DNA of 64,000 nt from Cercis canadensis (Eukaryota > Streptophyta > Magnoliopsida > Fabales > Fabaceae). Position 1 is the first letter of the stretch; every line of letters begins with the position of its first letter. A program made the translations under genes and the position numbers. The stretch covers positions 382,370 through 446,369 of the forward strand of contig QAOA01007971.1 in the NCBI GenBank assembly GCA_003255065.1. Reading direction: 5' to 3'. Positions 25,457 to 37,813 of the stretch are shown here, piece by piece. The notes under the pieces were generated by a model, which did not search any database, had not been told where the DNA came from, and saw nothing but the letters and a program-made list of their open reading frames with translations.

Positions 25457-25960
25457 TTACGAGATCTTGCACAATTTCTATGAATTTTCCCTTTCCCTTA
25501 ACTCCCAAAGTATAAAAGTTATAAACAAATTAACTACTCAATCAAAAAAAAAAAAAATTAATTACACACTTAATAAAATGCGAGNACACACTTAATAAAA
25601 TGCAAGTTCCCTTGTATAAGCACTTGCATAAAATTAATACAAAGTGATAAATTTATGAACTCTTTTTTGATAATTGATTTAAGTAATTATATATAAAATT
25701 GGGTCGCAAAATCGAATCCTATTAAAAAATAAAACTTCATCTATTTAATAATAAAAATTGTGATGTGATAAAATATAAGTTTGATACAAACAAAAATTTA
25801 ATAGAATCAATAAACAATTACATAACAAATAATTTATAACTAAGTGATAATAAAATTATTTTTAAAATTTACAAATTTTATATTTAAATTTAAAATAATA
25901 AATAAAACAATTACATTCAAATTGTACTACACAACTATGTGAAGAACTGGACGTGAAAGA

Positions 25961-25968
25961 TCACGTGA
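25961..25968. promoter_or_regulatory. Palindromic G-box-like site upstream of the ACD gene
   Basis: TCACGTGA contains the CACGTG core bound by plant bZIP and bHLH factors. It lies about 590 bases above the chosen start of the alpha-crystallin gene. Functional relevance is inferred from position only. Confidence 0.3.
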
Positions 25969-26554
25969 TTTTCATTAAATATTCCGCGTGGCATCTCGTG
26001 TGTTGCTTCCCGAACATAACCCTGTTATTTTTATCTATTTTCTTTTTCCCCGACCAACACAAGGAGTCTTTATTTTTAGTTATTGAAAAATAATAAATAA
26101 TTGAAAATAATTGAACGTGGCGTCTTTAGTAAATCTTGACAATGACAAGGGTAATACGGAAACCATATCTTCTTTATCTGCGCAGTGATTCTCCCTTCCA
26201 TTCTGCACTCACCTTAAAGGAGAAAGCGAGATTTCATCAACAGCCTTTCCATTCCCTTGAGATTTTCGCAGTCTTCCAAATTTTCTCTGCAAAAAATTAA
26301 TTCTTTTCCTTTTCCAAGACTCAATTTTTGGCAGAGATTGAGTTAGGGTTAGGTTTTCCATCATCCGTTACCCAAAGAAATCTCACAAAAACTGTTCCTT
26401 TATGATTCTTCCTTCTCCGCCTTACAATCTGATCCGGGTTTTGATTCTCATCCAATATTGGGCAACTTTTCTCTCTAAAGCATCTCTGATTGCGCTATTA
26501 ATCTTTCTTCAATATTCCGCAATCTTCCCCACAATTCGCAGTGATTCCCAAACC

Positions 26555-27094
26555 ATGAAGGTTCATCCCATGCCCAGAAAGCGCAACATCACCATCCAAT
26601 ACGACATGAATGCGAGGAACCCTCTCTCTGAAGCTCAAGTGCTTCTGGGTCTCACCAACAAGAAGCTAAGGAGGCTTCCCCACGTCTTCAGCCGGGTCCT
26701 GGAGCTTCCCTTTCGCTCCGACGCCGATGTCTCCGTCGAGGAAGGCCCTGATTTCTTCCGATTTGTGGCGGAAACCGACGGTATCGGCGATGTGCAGGCT
26801 CATACGATTGAAATCCATCCTGGGGTTACCAAGATTGTGGTGAGGGAAAGTGGGTCGGTGGATTTATCGTTGGATGAACTAGAACTTGATATGTGGAGGT
26901 TTCGGCTACCGGAGTCGACGCGGCCGGAGCTTGCAAGCGCGGTTTTTGTTGACGGAGAGCTGATAGTTACGGTGCCTAAAGGTGAAGGGTTGGAGAATGC
27001 TGAGAATGGAGGTGGTGGTGGAGAAATGTGGAGTGATGGTAATGGGAATTTCGGAGGAAGAGGTATGGGTGGTAGACTTGTGCTTGTACAGTAA
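26555..27094 (+). CDS. HSP20/alpha-crystallin-domain protein
   Basis: Intronless 179-residue protein. I chose the ATG at 26,555 (context aaccATGaag) rather than the in-frame one at 26,402. The extra upstream residues read as hydrophobic, low-conservation UTR-like sequence, while the protein proper begins MKVHPMPRKRNITIQYD. Residues about 55-150 resemble an alpha-crystallin fold: 'RVLELPFRSDADVSVEE', a beta-rich centre, then 'WRFRLPESTRPELASAVFVD' followed by 'GELIVTVPK', the strand pattern that closes HSP20 domains. The tail is Gly-rich. Plant relatives include small non-canonical HSP20-like proteins, among which IDM2/IDM3-type anti-silencing factors are one possibility. A classic cytosolic heat-shock role is less likely because no heat-shock element was seen and the motif spacing differs from sHSPs. 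Confidence 0.75.
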   Translation: MKVHPMPRKRNITIQYDMNARNPLSEAQVLLGLTNKKLRRLPHVFSRVLELPFRSDADVSVEEGPDFFRFVAETDGIGDVQAHTIEIHPGVTKIVVRESGSVDLSLDELELDMWRFRLPESTRPELASAVFVDGELIVTVPKGEGLENAENGGGGGEMWSDGNGNFGGRGMGGRLVLVQ

Positions 27095-28704
27095 TATTCT
27101 TTTTGTTAAAAAAAACCTTGTTGATGCTGTTCAACGTGGCTCTAGTATGCGAGTTAGATTTCAGGTCGTTGTTGGAACTAGTTTCTGTATGCTTTTGTGG
27201 CTGTTGAATCGCGAAAAAAAAACTGTTCTTTTCACATTTTAAGAATGATTTACCACGTTAATGGCAATTTTCACTATTAGATAACTGATCTCTTCTCTTG
27301 TTGCAATGTCTCTCTCTTTCTTCCTCCCTCATCTCTAATTTCAATCTATGTTCTCGTTCGGCTCTGTTTTCCTCATAAATACCCATTCTTTCTGGCAGAC
27401 ATTGAGATTGGGGAAACATTTATTTTGAGTGCCCATTGGTTTAAGTTTTTTCAGAATTTAGCAAGACATATATGGAAGATAAAGTAATTTTATGATTGAC
27501 AGGAACATGTGGACCGATACTTTAGTTGGTCACTGAGATTGAAAAGGAAAACAAGTAGAGAAAGAGGTTTTTTTTTTTTTTTTTNTTTTTGTGGGGGGGG
27601 AGGGCGTGGTGGGGGAGAGAGGTGGGGAATTAATCATCTGTTGCTTTTTAAGACTCTTTGAATTTTGTTACTTCATGTTAGCAGACTCCTTTTAGTGTAG
27701 TCAGTTTGTTATCGTGGAAAATTTTATCTGTTTTGGTCAGAGCAATATCTAACTTGCAAGGCAGTGATTTCATTACGGATTTAATTTCTGTTCTCTCTCA
27801 GTTATGGTCATTGAACATCATCTGAGTCTCTGGGAACTGGTACTTTGATTTTGTAGTTCTCTTTTCCTTCTCCCTTTTCCCCATCTCTTTACCTTCTTCG
27901 CCCTTAGTGGTCTATCAGTTGCATCCCTTGTTATTTAGCTCATCAAAACATTTCTGTTTTTTGGTAACTGAGAAATATTCAAATATTGAGACAATTCCCT
28001 TGCATATAGGTGGTAAGAATATATCTACTTTGCTGCTTTTTAGACATCTTTTATAATTCGTTTTCAGTATAGAGTAGAGACACCTACATTTATTCATCAC
28101 GTCTAAAACTGTGGCTCCTATTCTTTGAATATATAGGAGTCGTTGCTGCATAAGTAGTAATTATAGGGTTTAGGGTCCAAAACACACTGAGAAACTTCTA
28201 AATTTACCTTTCATGTTGCCATTGACATTTTTGAGCATTGAGAAGAGGGAGGGTTGTCATTTCAAGAATGATTCCCCAGTTTTCATCTTAGGCACCACTT
28301 GCCTAGCAGCATGCGGGGAGATTTTACACTCCATGTATTGTTTTTCAAGGCACCTTCGCCTTTTTGATGTTTGGCATGACCAGTATGTAAGTTGGGAAAA
28401 GTTGGGAGAAATTGAATGCTGTAAGACCCGTAATTTAGCAAAGAATATTGCTATTTGCACTAGTGTTACTTCATTTTGTTAGAAGGCATATACTTATCAT
28501 GAAGTTTAAGCCATCTTTTTGGAATAAACAGCAGTGACTAAGCTTCTAAAACTGGTCGCACAAATTTTTTTAATAATAATTTTCTTGTTCAAACTAGTTC
28601 AGTGAAGATGATTGTCATCTCACATCTCTTAATAGAAAGACTAGTGTTAAATTGTTGCCAGTGATTTCAGTTGCTGCAACTTGGGGCCTATTGGGCACAA
28701 ATCG
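27095..28704. other. 3' flank of the ACD gene
   Basis: Presumed 3' UTR and intergenic DNA. A poly-T tract with a single N lies at 27,585, followed by a G-rich run. No gene is supported. Confidence 0.45.
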
Positions 28705-29859
28705 ATTTAATTCCTCATAAAAAATGTGCACCATTGTTTTGAGAGAAGCAAGATTCTTCAAGAATCAAATTTTCCTTCAATTATTTTAGAGTCAATTCTT
28801 TGATGCCACTGTCCACAAAGCCGTTACTGTGCAAGATGTTTCTGCATTTAAAGGTTATACAAGCGAAGAGGAATAAAATTATGTGGTGTTGATCATTTGA
28901 AAGAACACAAATGGAAAGTGCTGAATTTGTTTTGCCTCTTGTGATCTTTACTTCCTCTCGTCCTATTGTCTGCCACTTTTTTCCTTTTCTGGTCTTTAAT
29001 ATTTAACTTCTCCTAGCACATCAGACACAAAACATAATCCAAATGTATATAAAACAGACTTAGTACTTCCACTTTTAATTTTCGCAATTCGATTCTCGTT
29101 TTGTATAGTTATTTTATTTTAGGATTTATTGTGTTGCTTCAAAGTTCGTGAAGATACCAAAATTGAAGCAAATGAAAATACACGAGAGTTCAATTGAGAA
29201 AACTAAAACAGAAAAAAAAAAGATTAAAAAATGGCATATACCTTTTAAGAATTAAAATAGCAGTTTTCATAAAGAAAAAAAAAAAAAATTTAAGCTTACC
29301 TATGACTTGTAACATGTTTGAAACAATTTGTTACCAGAGAAGTTTATATGTCAAAAGTCTTTGTATTCCCTTAGCCAAATGGGCTTCGGTTCTGATTTCT
29401 TTCACTGGTTTGTTAAATATATAGAAAAGTAACAGAGTTTTTCATTTTTGATGGGGATTTGAATTAATCATCTTAAACAAGCCGATAACCATGAGTTGAA
29501 CTTCTGGACAAGTAAATAGGGACTGTGAAAGAATTGAACGCGACAACGGGAAACGAGACTACATCTAATTGTTCCTGCTCATATGCATGAATTCAGAATT
29601 CATGCCTTGATTTTTAAATTCAAACCTATCTATAACAATAGTTTTGTGGCAACAGACAATAAGAAGTTAACTAAAAAATTTATAGGCTTAGTGATAAAAG
29701 CTCAAATTCAATGAAAACGTAAATTTTGTCTCTAGATTAGTTTATTTACTAGGGTTTAGTATGCTAACAAGAAGTTGAAAGCCTCAGGTTTCTGTTTGAT
29801 CATAGGAATTCGGCTCACCTACATCTTGCAAGGAAAGCAGGGAGGAATGCAATGCCTCC

Positions 29860-30163
29860 TGTAGACACCCACATTTCAAGTCCATATTGAAATGCCCATT
29901 TAACTAAAGGCCCAAACCAAAAGCTAACATTTGTACATTACCATTATACCCTTCAGTACCCTTACAAATAACCCCCTCCCATTACAAGTATAATGACTTT
30001 TTGACTCATTTTTATTTATTTATTACCCTTCTAAGGTTGGACCCATTTAATTTAATCTTAAGAGCTCGGATATCCCAACTCGGCCCTTTGATTTTTTTTT
30101 TTCACTTGTGCAGTTCCTACTCCAAGACTTTATCCGACCTCTAGTTCAACATAGGCATCGTCA
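29860..30163 (+). repeat. 5' LTR (first copy)
   Basis: Begins TGTAGACACCC and ends CATCGTCA. It is followed at once by 'tttgacacctgctgtggga', a degenerate primer-binding site of the type seen in Ty3/gypsy elements. The preceding bases 'cctcc' are a likely target duplication. Confidence 0.75.
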
Positions 30164-30238
30164 TTTGACACCTGCTGTGGGAAAGTTCATTTTTCTCCTC
30201 ACAAACAAATATCTTTGACTGATTTTGAGTTTAGCATC

Positions 30239-31130
30239 ATGGACACTGATAAACCATCTACACCAACCAATGCCTCTCTCGTCCGAGAAAACATTCCTGC
30301 ACCTACCAGAGACCCACTCATACTACAAGCTAACCCAAGAGCACTGCCCCAAATCCGCCAACCTATTTTTAGCTCGGAGAGCACCAGAGGCGCCCCACCC
30401 CGGGAAACCATTCCAAATCAGCTAGGCAATACCCTAAATTTCTTGCTGCAAGAAATTCAATCCTTAAAAGAAGAAAGGATAGCAGATAAGGCAGAGATAG
30501 CTGAGCTCAAGAGGCTAGAGAGCCTTAGAGAATTCGAATCCTCAGATGTATCGCCGCTCTACGAACCCTCTGGCCCAACACTTCCAAGTAAGTCACGATA
30601 CACAAAAGACCCATCTACATATCTCTTAAGTGGCTCTAAAGCCTCTTTTCACACCTACAAAGAAAAACCCTTTCAGATTTTCAGCTCTCCTAAACCTTCC
30701 CCATCCAGCTCGGAGAAGCCAAAGAGAGTTGGAAAACATCTTTTCACCCAACACACCTTAGACTACCCTCTGCCAACTCACTTCAGACAACCCTAGCTTG
30801 AACCTTTCGATGGGTTAACCAACCCCAGAGAGCACTTGAAAAACCATAATTCCATCATACTCCTAAAGCAAGGGAAAAATGAACCCTTGAAAGAGTACAT
30901 GGACCGATACACAAAATTCTCCCTCTAAGTTCGGGATCTGATTGACCCAGTGGCCATGCATGCAATCCAAGCCGGTTTTCGACCAGGATGCCTTCATGAG
31001 AACTTAATCCTCAACCCGCTAAATGACCTATCTGAGCTCCTTACCATGACCGCTAAGCACATCAACCTCAAAGAGGTATTGGGTCAAACTGAAAAAAAAA
31101 AAAAAAAAAAAAAAAAANAAAAATAAAAAA
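30239..31130 (+). pseudogene. Retrotransposon gag, first copy, disrupted
   Basis: The start region MDTDKPSTPTNAS opens a long frame with a Pro/Ser-rich leader and a short coiled coil ('EIQSLKEERIADKAEIAEL'). After a stop at 30,796 the frame resumes with 'PFDGLTNPREHLKNHNS' and 'LKQGKNEPLKEYMDRY', both typical of plant Ty3/gypsy gag. The usual central capsid segment between those two motifs, with its Trp-Phe landmark, is missing, so the element carries an internal gag deletion. A poly-A tract with an N at 31,118 follows. Not functional. Confidence 0.7.
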
Positions 31131-31789
31131 CAAAAGGCCCTAAGAAGAAAAAAAGGGCAATAGAAGGGAAAAGTCCCCCATCCAATCTAAATATGAAGCA
31201 TACACCCCCTTAAACTAGCTTAGAGCTCAGGTCCTTAAAGAAATATGTCATACAAAACTTGTCCAACTCCCACATTCTAAAGAAGATATAAGATCAGACA
31301 AGAGAAAATATTGTGCCTTCCACAAAGGAAGATGACACGATACCGACGACTGCAAGCACCTGCACAATCTCATTGATGACCTCTTCCAGAAAGGGTACCT
31401 ACAAAAATTATGGGCTGAAGTCCCCTCCTCAACTAAAAGATCCCAAAACAGAGATAGTCAACCCCAATACAGATCTCCCTAGAGAAACCCAAACCCCCGA
31501 CTAGACTAAAACTGTCACAAAAGTCGATCTCCAAACCGACATCAGCCAAACCAGTAAGAGGACTCAAGGCGAAATGCCACGCAAACTATCCATATCATAA
31601 CTGGTGGATTTGCAGGAGGGAGGACATCCAGAGCTTCCAGCAAAAGACATGAGCGAGCTGCAGAAAAGCATAAGAAAGAGGTCTTCCATACCACCACAAC
31701 CCTTGTTTGAAAAAACAAACCAAAACCGACCATATCTTTATCTGATAATGATTATGGGACCATTGATCAAGAGCACGATGATCCCGTAG

Positions 31790-32235
31790 TCATATCATGT
31801 TTCATAGCCAATTATGAAGTCTGTAAAGTCCTCATCGACTAGGGTAGCTCGGTGAACGTCTTCTTTTACCATGCTTTCACCCATCTTGGCCTCCCGATTT
31901 TCAACCTCGAGCGTTACTCATAAACTCTTGTAGGTTTTTCAGGAACTCGTGTGGAAGTCAAGGGAACCATCACACTCAGAACCACCTTAGGAGATTTTCT
32001 CGATCTGGCTAATGATGATGTCAAGTTTTTGGTCATTGATTACTCATCAGCATACAATGCAATCCTAGACCGACCATTTCTTAATCGGATCGATGCCATA
32101 GTATCCACTAAACACCTTCTATTCAAATTCCCCACAATCTCAAGAAGAGTTAGACAGGCGAGGGGAGACCAGCTCCTGGGCAAAACATGTTATAATATCA
32201 CTCTGTCAATCGATTATTCCAATCTCCAAAAATAA
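31790..32235 (+). pseudogene. Retropepsin-like protease, first copy, disrupted
   Basis: The frame reads VLID, then a TAG, then GSSVNVFFYHAF: the D-x-GSS active site of a Ty3/gypsy protease with a stop inside it. Downstream, 'FLVIDYSSAYNAILDRPFLN' matches the conserved DYxSAYNAILGRP block. Inactive. Confidence 0.75.
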
Positions 32236-32523
32236 AAATAAAAACCCCAATCAGACCGAAACAAACAGCCAAATTCCCATAAATAAGCTTGACAACAAAA
32301 AAGATAATGTCGAGACCTGACCTGAACTAAAAGGCGAGCTCATAACACTTCAAGTCAGGAAAAATAGTTATCAGACAGTCCAAGTAGGGTCAAACATCCT
32401 ACCTGTGAATCTCAAAAAGCTCATTCACCTCCTGATTGCAAATGTCGATCTGTTCGCATAAACAGCGTAAGACATGCCACGTATTGATCCGTTTTATTTG
32501 TCATAAGCTTGCTGTGAACACAG

Positions 32524-33276
32524 GTGCCAAACCGATTAGCCAAAAAAAAAAATTTCCCTAACAAACAGGAAGCAATCCAAGAAAAGGTGAAAAAGCTGCT
32601 CGACGTCAACTTTATCAGAAAGCTACCATATGCAACCTGGTTATCAAATGTAGTCATGGTGAAGAAAGCAAATGGAAAATGGAAGATGTGCGTAGATTTC
32701 TCCGACCTCAACAAAGTATGCCCAAAAGATGCATATCTTATCCCGAATATCGAAAAACTCGTAGAATAAGCATCCAGATACAAGCTCACAAGCTTCATGG
32801 AAGTGTACTCGGGCTACAACTAGATAAGGATGCACCCCGATGATGAGGAGAAAACTGATTTTAATACCGAGAAAGCAATTTACTGCTATAAAGTGATGTC
32901 ATTCGACCCGAAGAATGCTAGAGTTACCTACCAAAATTTGGTAGACAAGGTGCTAAAAAATCATATAGGGAGGAATGTTAAGGTATATGTTGACGACATA
33001 CTGATAAAATCACTTTCCGATCTAAAGCACCTTGCATATTTGGAGGAGATATTCGCCGAGCTAAGAAAGCATAATATGCGCCTGAACCCTTCTAAGTGTG
33101 CATTCGGGGTAGAGGTTGAAAAATTCCTAGGGTTTGTTAACACACCGAGGAATCGAGGCCAACTCAGAAATTGCCAGGCTATAATCAAAATGAAGCTACA
33201 AAAAACTATCAGAGATGTGCAAAGATTAACAGGAAGGATCGCCGCCCTCTCCAGATTCATGTCTAGGTTGGTAGAT
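32524..33276 (+). pseudogene. Ty3/gypsy reverse transcriptase, first copy, truncated
   Basis: Recognisable blocks are 'NVVMVKKANGKWKMCVDF', 'DLNKVCPKDAYLIPNI', then the catalytic YVDD in 'VKVYVDDILIKS' and 'LNPSKCAFGVEVEKFLGF'. In-frame stops occur, for example after 'EKLVE' and before 'IRMHPDDEE'. The sequence ends at the N at 33,277; the rest of pol appears only in the second copy. Confidence 0.8.
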
Positions 33277-34435
33277 NATTTAATTCCTCATAAAAAATGT
33301 GCACCATTGTTTTGAGAGAAGCAAGATTCTTCAAGAATCAATTTTCCCTTCAATTATTTTAGAGTCAATTCTTTGATGCCACTGTCCACAAAGCCGTTAC
33401 TGTGCAAGATGTTTCTGCATTTAAAGGCTATACAAGCGAAGAGGAATAAAATTATGTGGTGTTGATCATTTAAAAGAACACAAATGGAAAGTGCTGAATT
33501 TGTTTTGCCTCTTGTGATCTTTACTTCCTCTCGTCCTATTGTCTGCCACTTTTTTTTTCCTTTTCTGGTCTTTAATATTTAACTTCTCCTAGCACATCAG
33601 ACACAAAACATAATCCAAATGTATATAAAACAGAGTTAGTACTTCCACTTTTAATTTTCGCAATTCGATTCTCGTTTTGTATAGTTATTTTATTTTAGGA
33701 TTTATTGTGTTGCTTCAAAGTCCGTGAAGATACCAAAATTGAAGCAAATGAAAATACACGAGAGTTCAATTGAGAAAACTAAAACAGAAAAAAAAAAGAT
33801 TAAAAAATGGCATATACCTTTTAAGAATTAAAATAGCAGTTTTCATAAAGAAAAAAAAAAAAAATTTAAGCTTACCTATGACTTGTAACATGTTTGAAAC
33901 AATTTGTTACCAGAGAAGTTTATATGTCAAAAGTCTTTGTATTCCCTTAGCCAAATGGGCTTCGGTTCTGATTTCTTTCACTGGTTTGTTAAATATATAG
34001 AAAAGTAACAGAGTTTTTCATTTTTGATGGGGATTTGAATTAATCATCTTAAACAAGCCGATAACCATGAGTTGAACTTCTGGACAAGTAAATAGGGACT
34101 GTGAAAGAATTGAACGCGACAACGGGAAACGAGACTACATCTAATTGTTCCTGCTCATATGCATGAATTCAGAATTCATGCCTTGATTTTTAAATTCAAA
34201 CCTATCTATAACAATAGTTTTGTGGCAACAGACAATAAGAAGTTAACTAAAAAATTTATAGGCTTAGTGATAAAAGCTCAAATTCAATGAAAACGTAAAT
34301 TTTGTCTCTAGATTAGTTTATTTACTAGGGTTTAGTATGCTAACAAGAAGTTGAAAGCCTCAGGTTTCTGTTTGATCATAGGAATTCGGCTCACCTACAT
34401 CTTGCAAGGAAAGCAGGGAGGAATGCAATGCCTCC

Positions 34436-34736
34436 TGTAGACACCCACATTTCAAGTCCATATTGAAATGCCCATTTAACTAAAGGCCCAAACCAAAAGC
34501 TAACATTTGTACATTACCATTATACCCTTCAGTACCCTTACAAATAACCCCCTCCCATTACAGGTATAATGACTTTTTGACTCATTTTTTTTTATTTATT
34601 ACCCTTCTAAGGTTGGACCCATTTAATTTAATCTTAAGAGCTCGGATATCCCAACTCGGCCCTTTGATTTTTTTTCACTTGTGCAATTCCTACTCCAAGA
34701 CTTTATCCGACCTCTAGTTTAACATAGGCATCGTCA
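34436..34736 (+). repeat. 5' LTR (second copy)
   Basis: Differs from the 29,860 copy at only a few bases, but clearly from the 3' LTR at 42,799. Confidence 0.75.
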
Positions 34737-34811
34737 TTTGACACCTGCTGTGGGAAAGTTCATTTTTCTCCTCACAAACAAATATCTTTGACTGATTTTG
34801 AGTTTAGCATC

Positions 34812-35703
34812 ATGGACACTGATAAACCATCTACACCAACCAATGCCTCTCTCGTCCGAGAAAACATTCCTGCACCTACCAGAGACCCACTCATACTACA
34901 AGCTAACCCAAGAGCACTGCCCCAAATCCGCCAACCTATTTTTAGCTCGGAGAGCACCAGAGGCGCCCCACCCCGGGAAACCATTCCAAATCAGCTAGGC
35001 AATACCCTAAATTTCTTGCTGCAAGAAATTCAATCCTTAAAAGAAGAAAGGATAGCAGATAAGGCAGAAATAGCTGAGCTCAAGAGGCTAGAGAGCCTTA
35101 GAGAATTCGAATCCTCAGATGTATCGCCGCTCTACGAACCCTCTGGCCCAACACTCCTAAGTAAGTCACGATACACAAAAGACCCACCTACATATCTCTT
35201 AAGTGGCTCTAAAGCCTCTTTTCACACCTACAAAGAAAAACCCTCTCAGATTTTCAGCTCTCCTAAACCTTCCCCATCCAGCTCGGAGAAGCCAAAGAGA
35301 GTTGGAAAACACCTTTTCACCCAACACACCTTAGACTACCCTCTGCCAACTCACTTCAGACAACCCTAGCTTGTACCTTTCGATGGGTTAACCAACCCCA
35401 GAGAGCACTTGAAAAACCATAATTCCATTATACTCCTAAAGCAAGGGAAAAATGAACCCTTGAAAAAGTACATGGACCGATACACAAAATTCTCCCTCTA
35501 GGTTCGGGATTTGATTGACCCAGTGGCCATGCATGCAATCCAAGCTAGTTTTCGACCAGGATGCCTTCATGAGAACTTAATCCTCAACCCGCCAAATGAC
35601 CTATCCGAGCTCCTTACCATGACCGCTAAGCACATCAACCTCAAAGAGGTATTGGGTCAAACTGAAAAAAAAAAAACAAAAATAAAAAACAAGAGGCCCT
35701 AAG
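34812..35703 (+). pseudogene. Retrotransposon gag, second copy, disrupted
   Basis: Same structure as 30,239-31,130, including the stop after 'PTHFRQP' and the missing central capsid segment. The poly-A tract is shorter and contains no N. Several single-base changes separate the copies. Confidence 0.7.
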
Positions 35704-36362
35704 AAGAAAAAAAAGGCAATAGAAGGGAAAAATCCCCCATCCAATCTAAATATGAAGCATACACCCCCTTAAACTAGCCTAGAGCTCGGGTCCTTAAAGA
35801 AATATGTCATACAAAACTTGTCCAACTCCCACATTCTAAAGAAGATGTAAGATCAGACAAGAGAAAATATTGTGCCTTCCACAAAGGAAGATGACACGAT
35901 ATCGACGACTACAGGCAACTGCACAATCTCATTGAGGACCTCCTCCAGAAAGGGTACCTACAAAAATTATGGGCTAAAGTCCCCTCCTCAACTAAAAGAT
36001 CCCAAAACAGAGATAGTCAACCCCAATACAAATCTCCCTAAAGAAACCCAAACCCCCAACTAGACTAAAACTGTCACAAAAGTCGATCTCCAAACCGACA
36101 TCAGCCAAACTAGTAAGAGGACTCAAGGCGAAATGCCACGCAAACTATCCATATCATAACTGGTGGATTTGCAGGAGGGAGGACATCCAGAGCTTCCCGC
36201 AAAAAACATGAGCGAGCTGCAGAAAAGCATAAGAAAGAGGTCTTCCATACCACCACAACCCTTGTTTGAAAAAACAAACCAAAACCGACCATATCTTTAT
36301 CTAATAATGATTATGGGACCATTGATCAAGAGCATGATGATCCCGTAGTCATATCATGTTTC

Positions 36363-36792
36363 ATAGCCAATTATGAAGTCTGTAAAGTCCTCATCGACTA
36401 GGGTAGCTCGGCGAACGTCCTCTTTTACCATGCTTTCACCCATCTTGGCCTCCCGATTTTCAACCTCGAGCATTACTCATAAACTCTTGTAGGTTTTTTA
36501 GGAACTCGTGTGGAAGTCAAAGGAACCATCACACTCAGAACCACCTTAGGAGATTTTCTCGATCTGGCTAATGATGATGTCAAGTTTTTGGTCATTGATT
36601 ACTCATCAGTATAAAATGCAATCCTAGACTGACCATTTCTTAACCGGATCGATGCCATAGTATCCGCTAAACACCTTCTATTCAAATTCCCCACAATCTC
36701 AAGAAGAGTTAGACAGGCGAGGGGAGACCAGCTCCTGGGCAAAACATGTTATAATATCAGTCTGTCAATCGATTATTCCAATCTCCAAAAAT
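36363..36792 (+). pseudogene. Retropepsin-like protease, second copy, disrupted
   Basis: Same LID-stop-GSS lesion as the first copy, plus an extra stop where the first copy reads 'SAYNAIL' (here SV-stop-NAIL). Inactive. Confidence 0.7.
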
Positions 36793-37008
36793 AAAAATAA
36801 AAACCCTAATCAGACCGAAACAAACAGCCAAATTCCCATAAATAAGCTTGACAACAAAAAAGATAATGTCGAGACCCGACCTGAACTAAAAGGCGAGCTC
36901 ATAACACTTCAAGTCAGGAAAAATAGTTATCAGACAGTCCAAGTAGGGTCAAACATCCTACCTGTGAATCTTAAAAAGCTCATTCACCTCCTGATTGCAA
37001 ATGTCGAT

Positions 37009-37482
37009 NNNNNNNNNNNNNNNNNNNNNNNNNNNNNNNNNNNNNNNNNNNNNNNNNNNNNNNNNNNNNNNNNNNNNNNNNNNNNNNNNNNNNNNNNNNN
37101 NNNNNNNNNNNNNNNNNNNNNNNNNNNNNNNNNNNNNNNNNNNNNNNNNNNNNNNNNNNNNNNNNNNNNNNNNNNNNNNNNNNNNNNNNNNNNNNNNNNN
37201 NNNNNNNNNNNNNNNNNNNNNNNNNNNNNNNNNNNNNNNNNNNNNNNNNNNNNNNNNNNNNNNNNNNNNNNNNNNNNNNNNNNNNNNNNNNNNNNNNNNN
37301 NNNNNNNNNNNNNNNNNNNNNNNNNNNNNNNNNNNNNNNNNNNNNNNNNNNNNNNNNNNNNNNNNNNNNNNNNNNNNNNNNNNNNNNNNNNNNNNNNNNN
37401 NNNNNNNNNNNNNNNNNNNNNNNNNNNNNNNNNNNNNNNNNNNNNNNNNNNNNNNNNNNNNNNNNNNNNNNNNNNNNNNNNN
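37009..37482. other. Assembly gap (474 Ns)
   Basis: The only long run of N in the window. By alignment with the first copy it replaces part of the protease-RT linker and the left part of the inserted hAT-like element. Confidence 0.95.
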
Positions 37483-37813
37483 TCATGTTGGTATTAATCT
37501 TCTTGGACTTATTTTTTAATGATTGTTTATTACTTTGTTAGACTATTTAATTAATTTTGGTCCTCTTAAATAATTTGAATTACGTGATGAAAAATTATTT
37601 ATCATTGATTTAGTGTTTAACATTGATTTAAATTGTTATTAGTCACTAATTTATTATTATTATTTTTTTGGCGGGCTGGCCCGCCTAACCCACAACCCAC
37701 AGTGGGTTGGGTTGGGTTGAGGTTTTCTCAGCCCGCCATTTGGGCGGGCCAGCCCGCCCCGCCCCGTTTAGGTGGCGGGTTGAGGCGCCCGCCCCGCCCC
37801 GTTTGACAGCTAT
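37483..37813 (-). mobile_element. hAT-like element inserted in the RT region (partial)
   Basis: The sequence between the gap and 'accatatgcaacc' is absent from the first copy. It has a GC-rich subterminal tract of 'cccgcc' and 'gggcggg' repeats and ends '...gtttgacagctata'. Read inverted this is TAGCTGTCAAACGGGGCGGG, the typical TIR and subterminal pattern of Ac/hAT-like plant elements. The left end lies in the gap, so the target duplication cannot be checked. Confidence 0.65.

Larger units (their letters stand above)
28705..33276 (+). repeat. First copy of a 4.57-kb duplicated block (flank + LTR + gag to RT)
   Basis: This block restarts at 33,278 immediately after a single N at 33,277, with a constant offset of about 4,573 bases and roughly 1% difference plus poly-tract length changes. 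It includes more than 1.1 kb of non-transposon sequence before the LTR, so it is not a second insertion. It is either a very recent tandem duplication or two haplotypes placed end to end. Confidence 0.85.

Noticed and set aside
26402..26554. Longer N-terminal extension of the alpha-crystallin gene
   Set aside because: Open and in frame, but hydrophobic with UTR-like composition; the ATG at 26,555 has better context and begins the conserved part. A membrane-anchored isoform is not excluded.
29194..29424. 76-residue frame, repeated at 33,770-34,000
   Set aside because: Lys-rich low-complexity frame that appears twice only because the whole 4.57-kb block is repeated.
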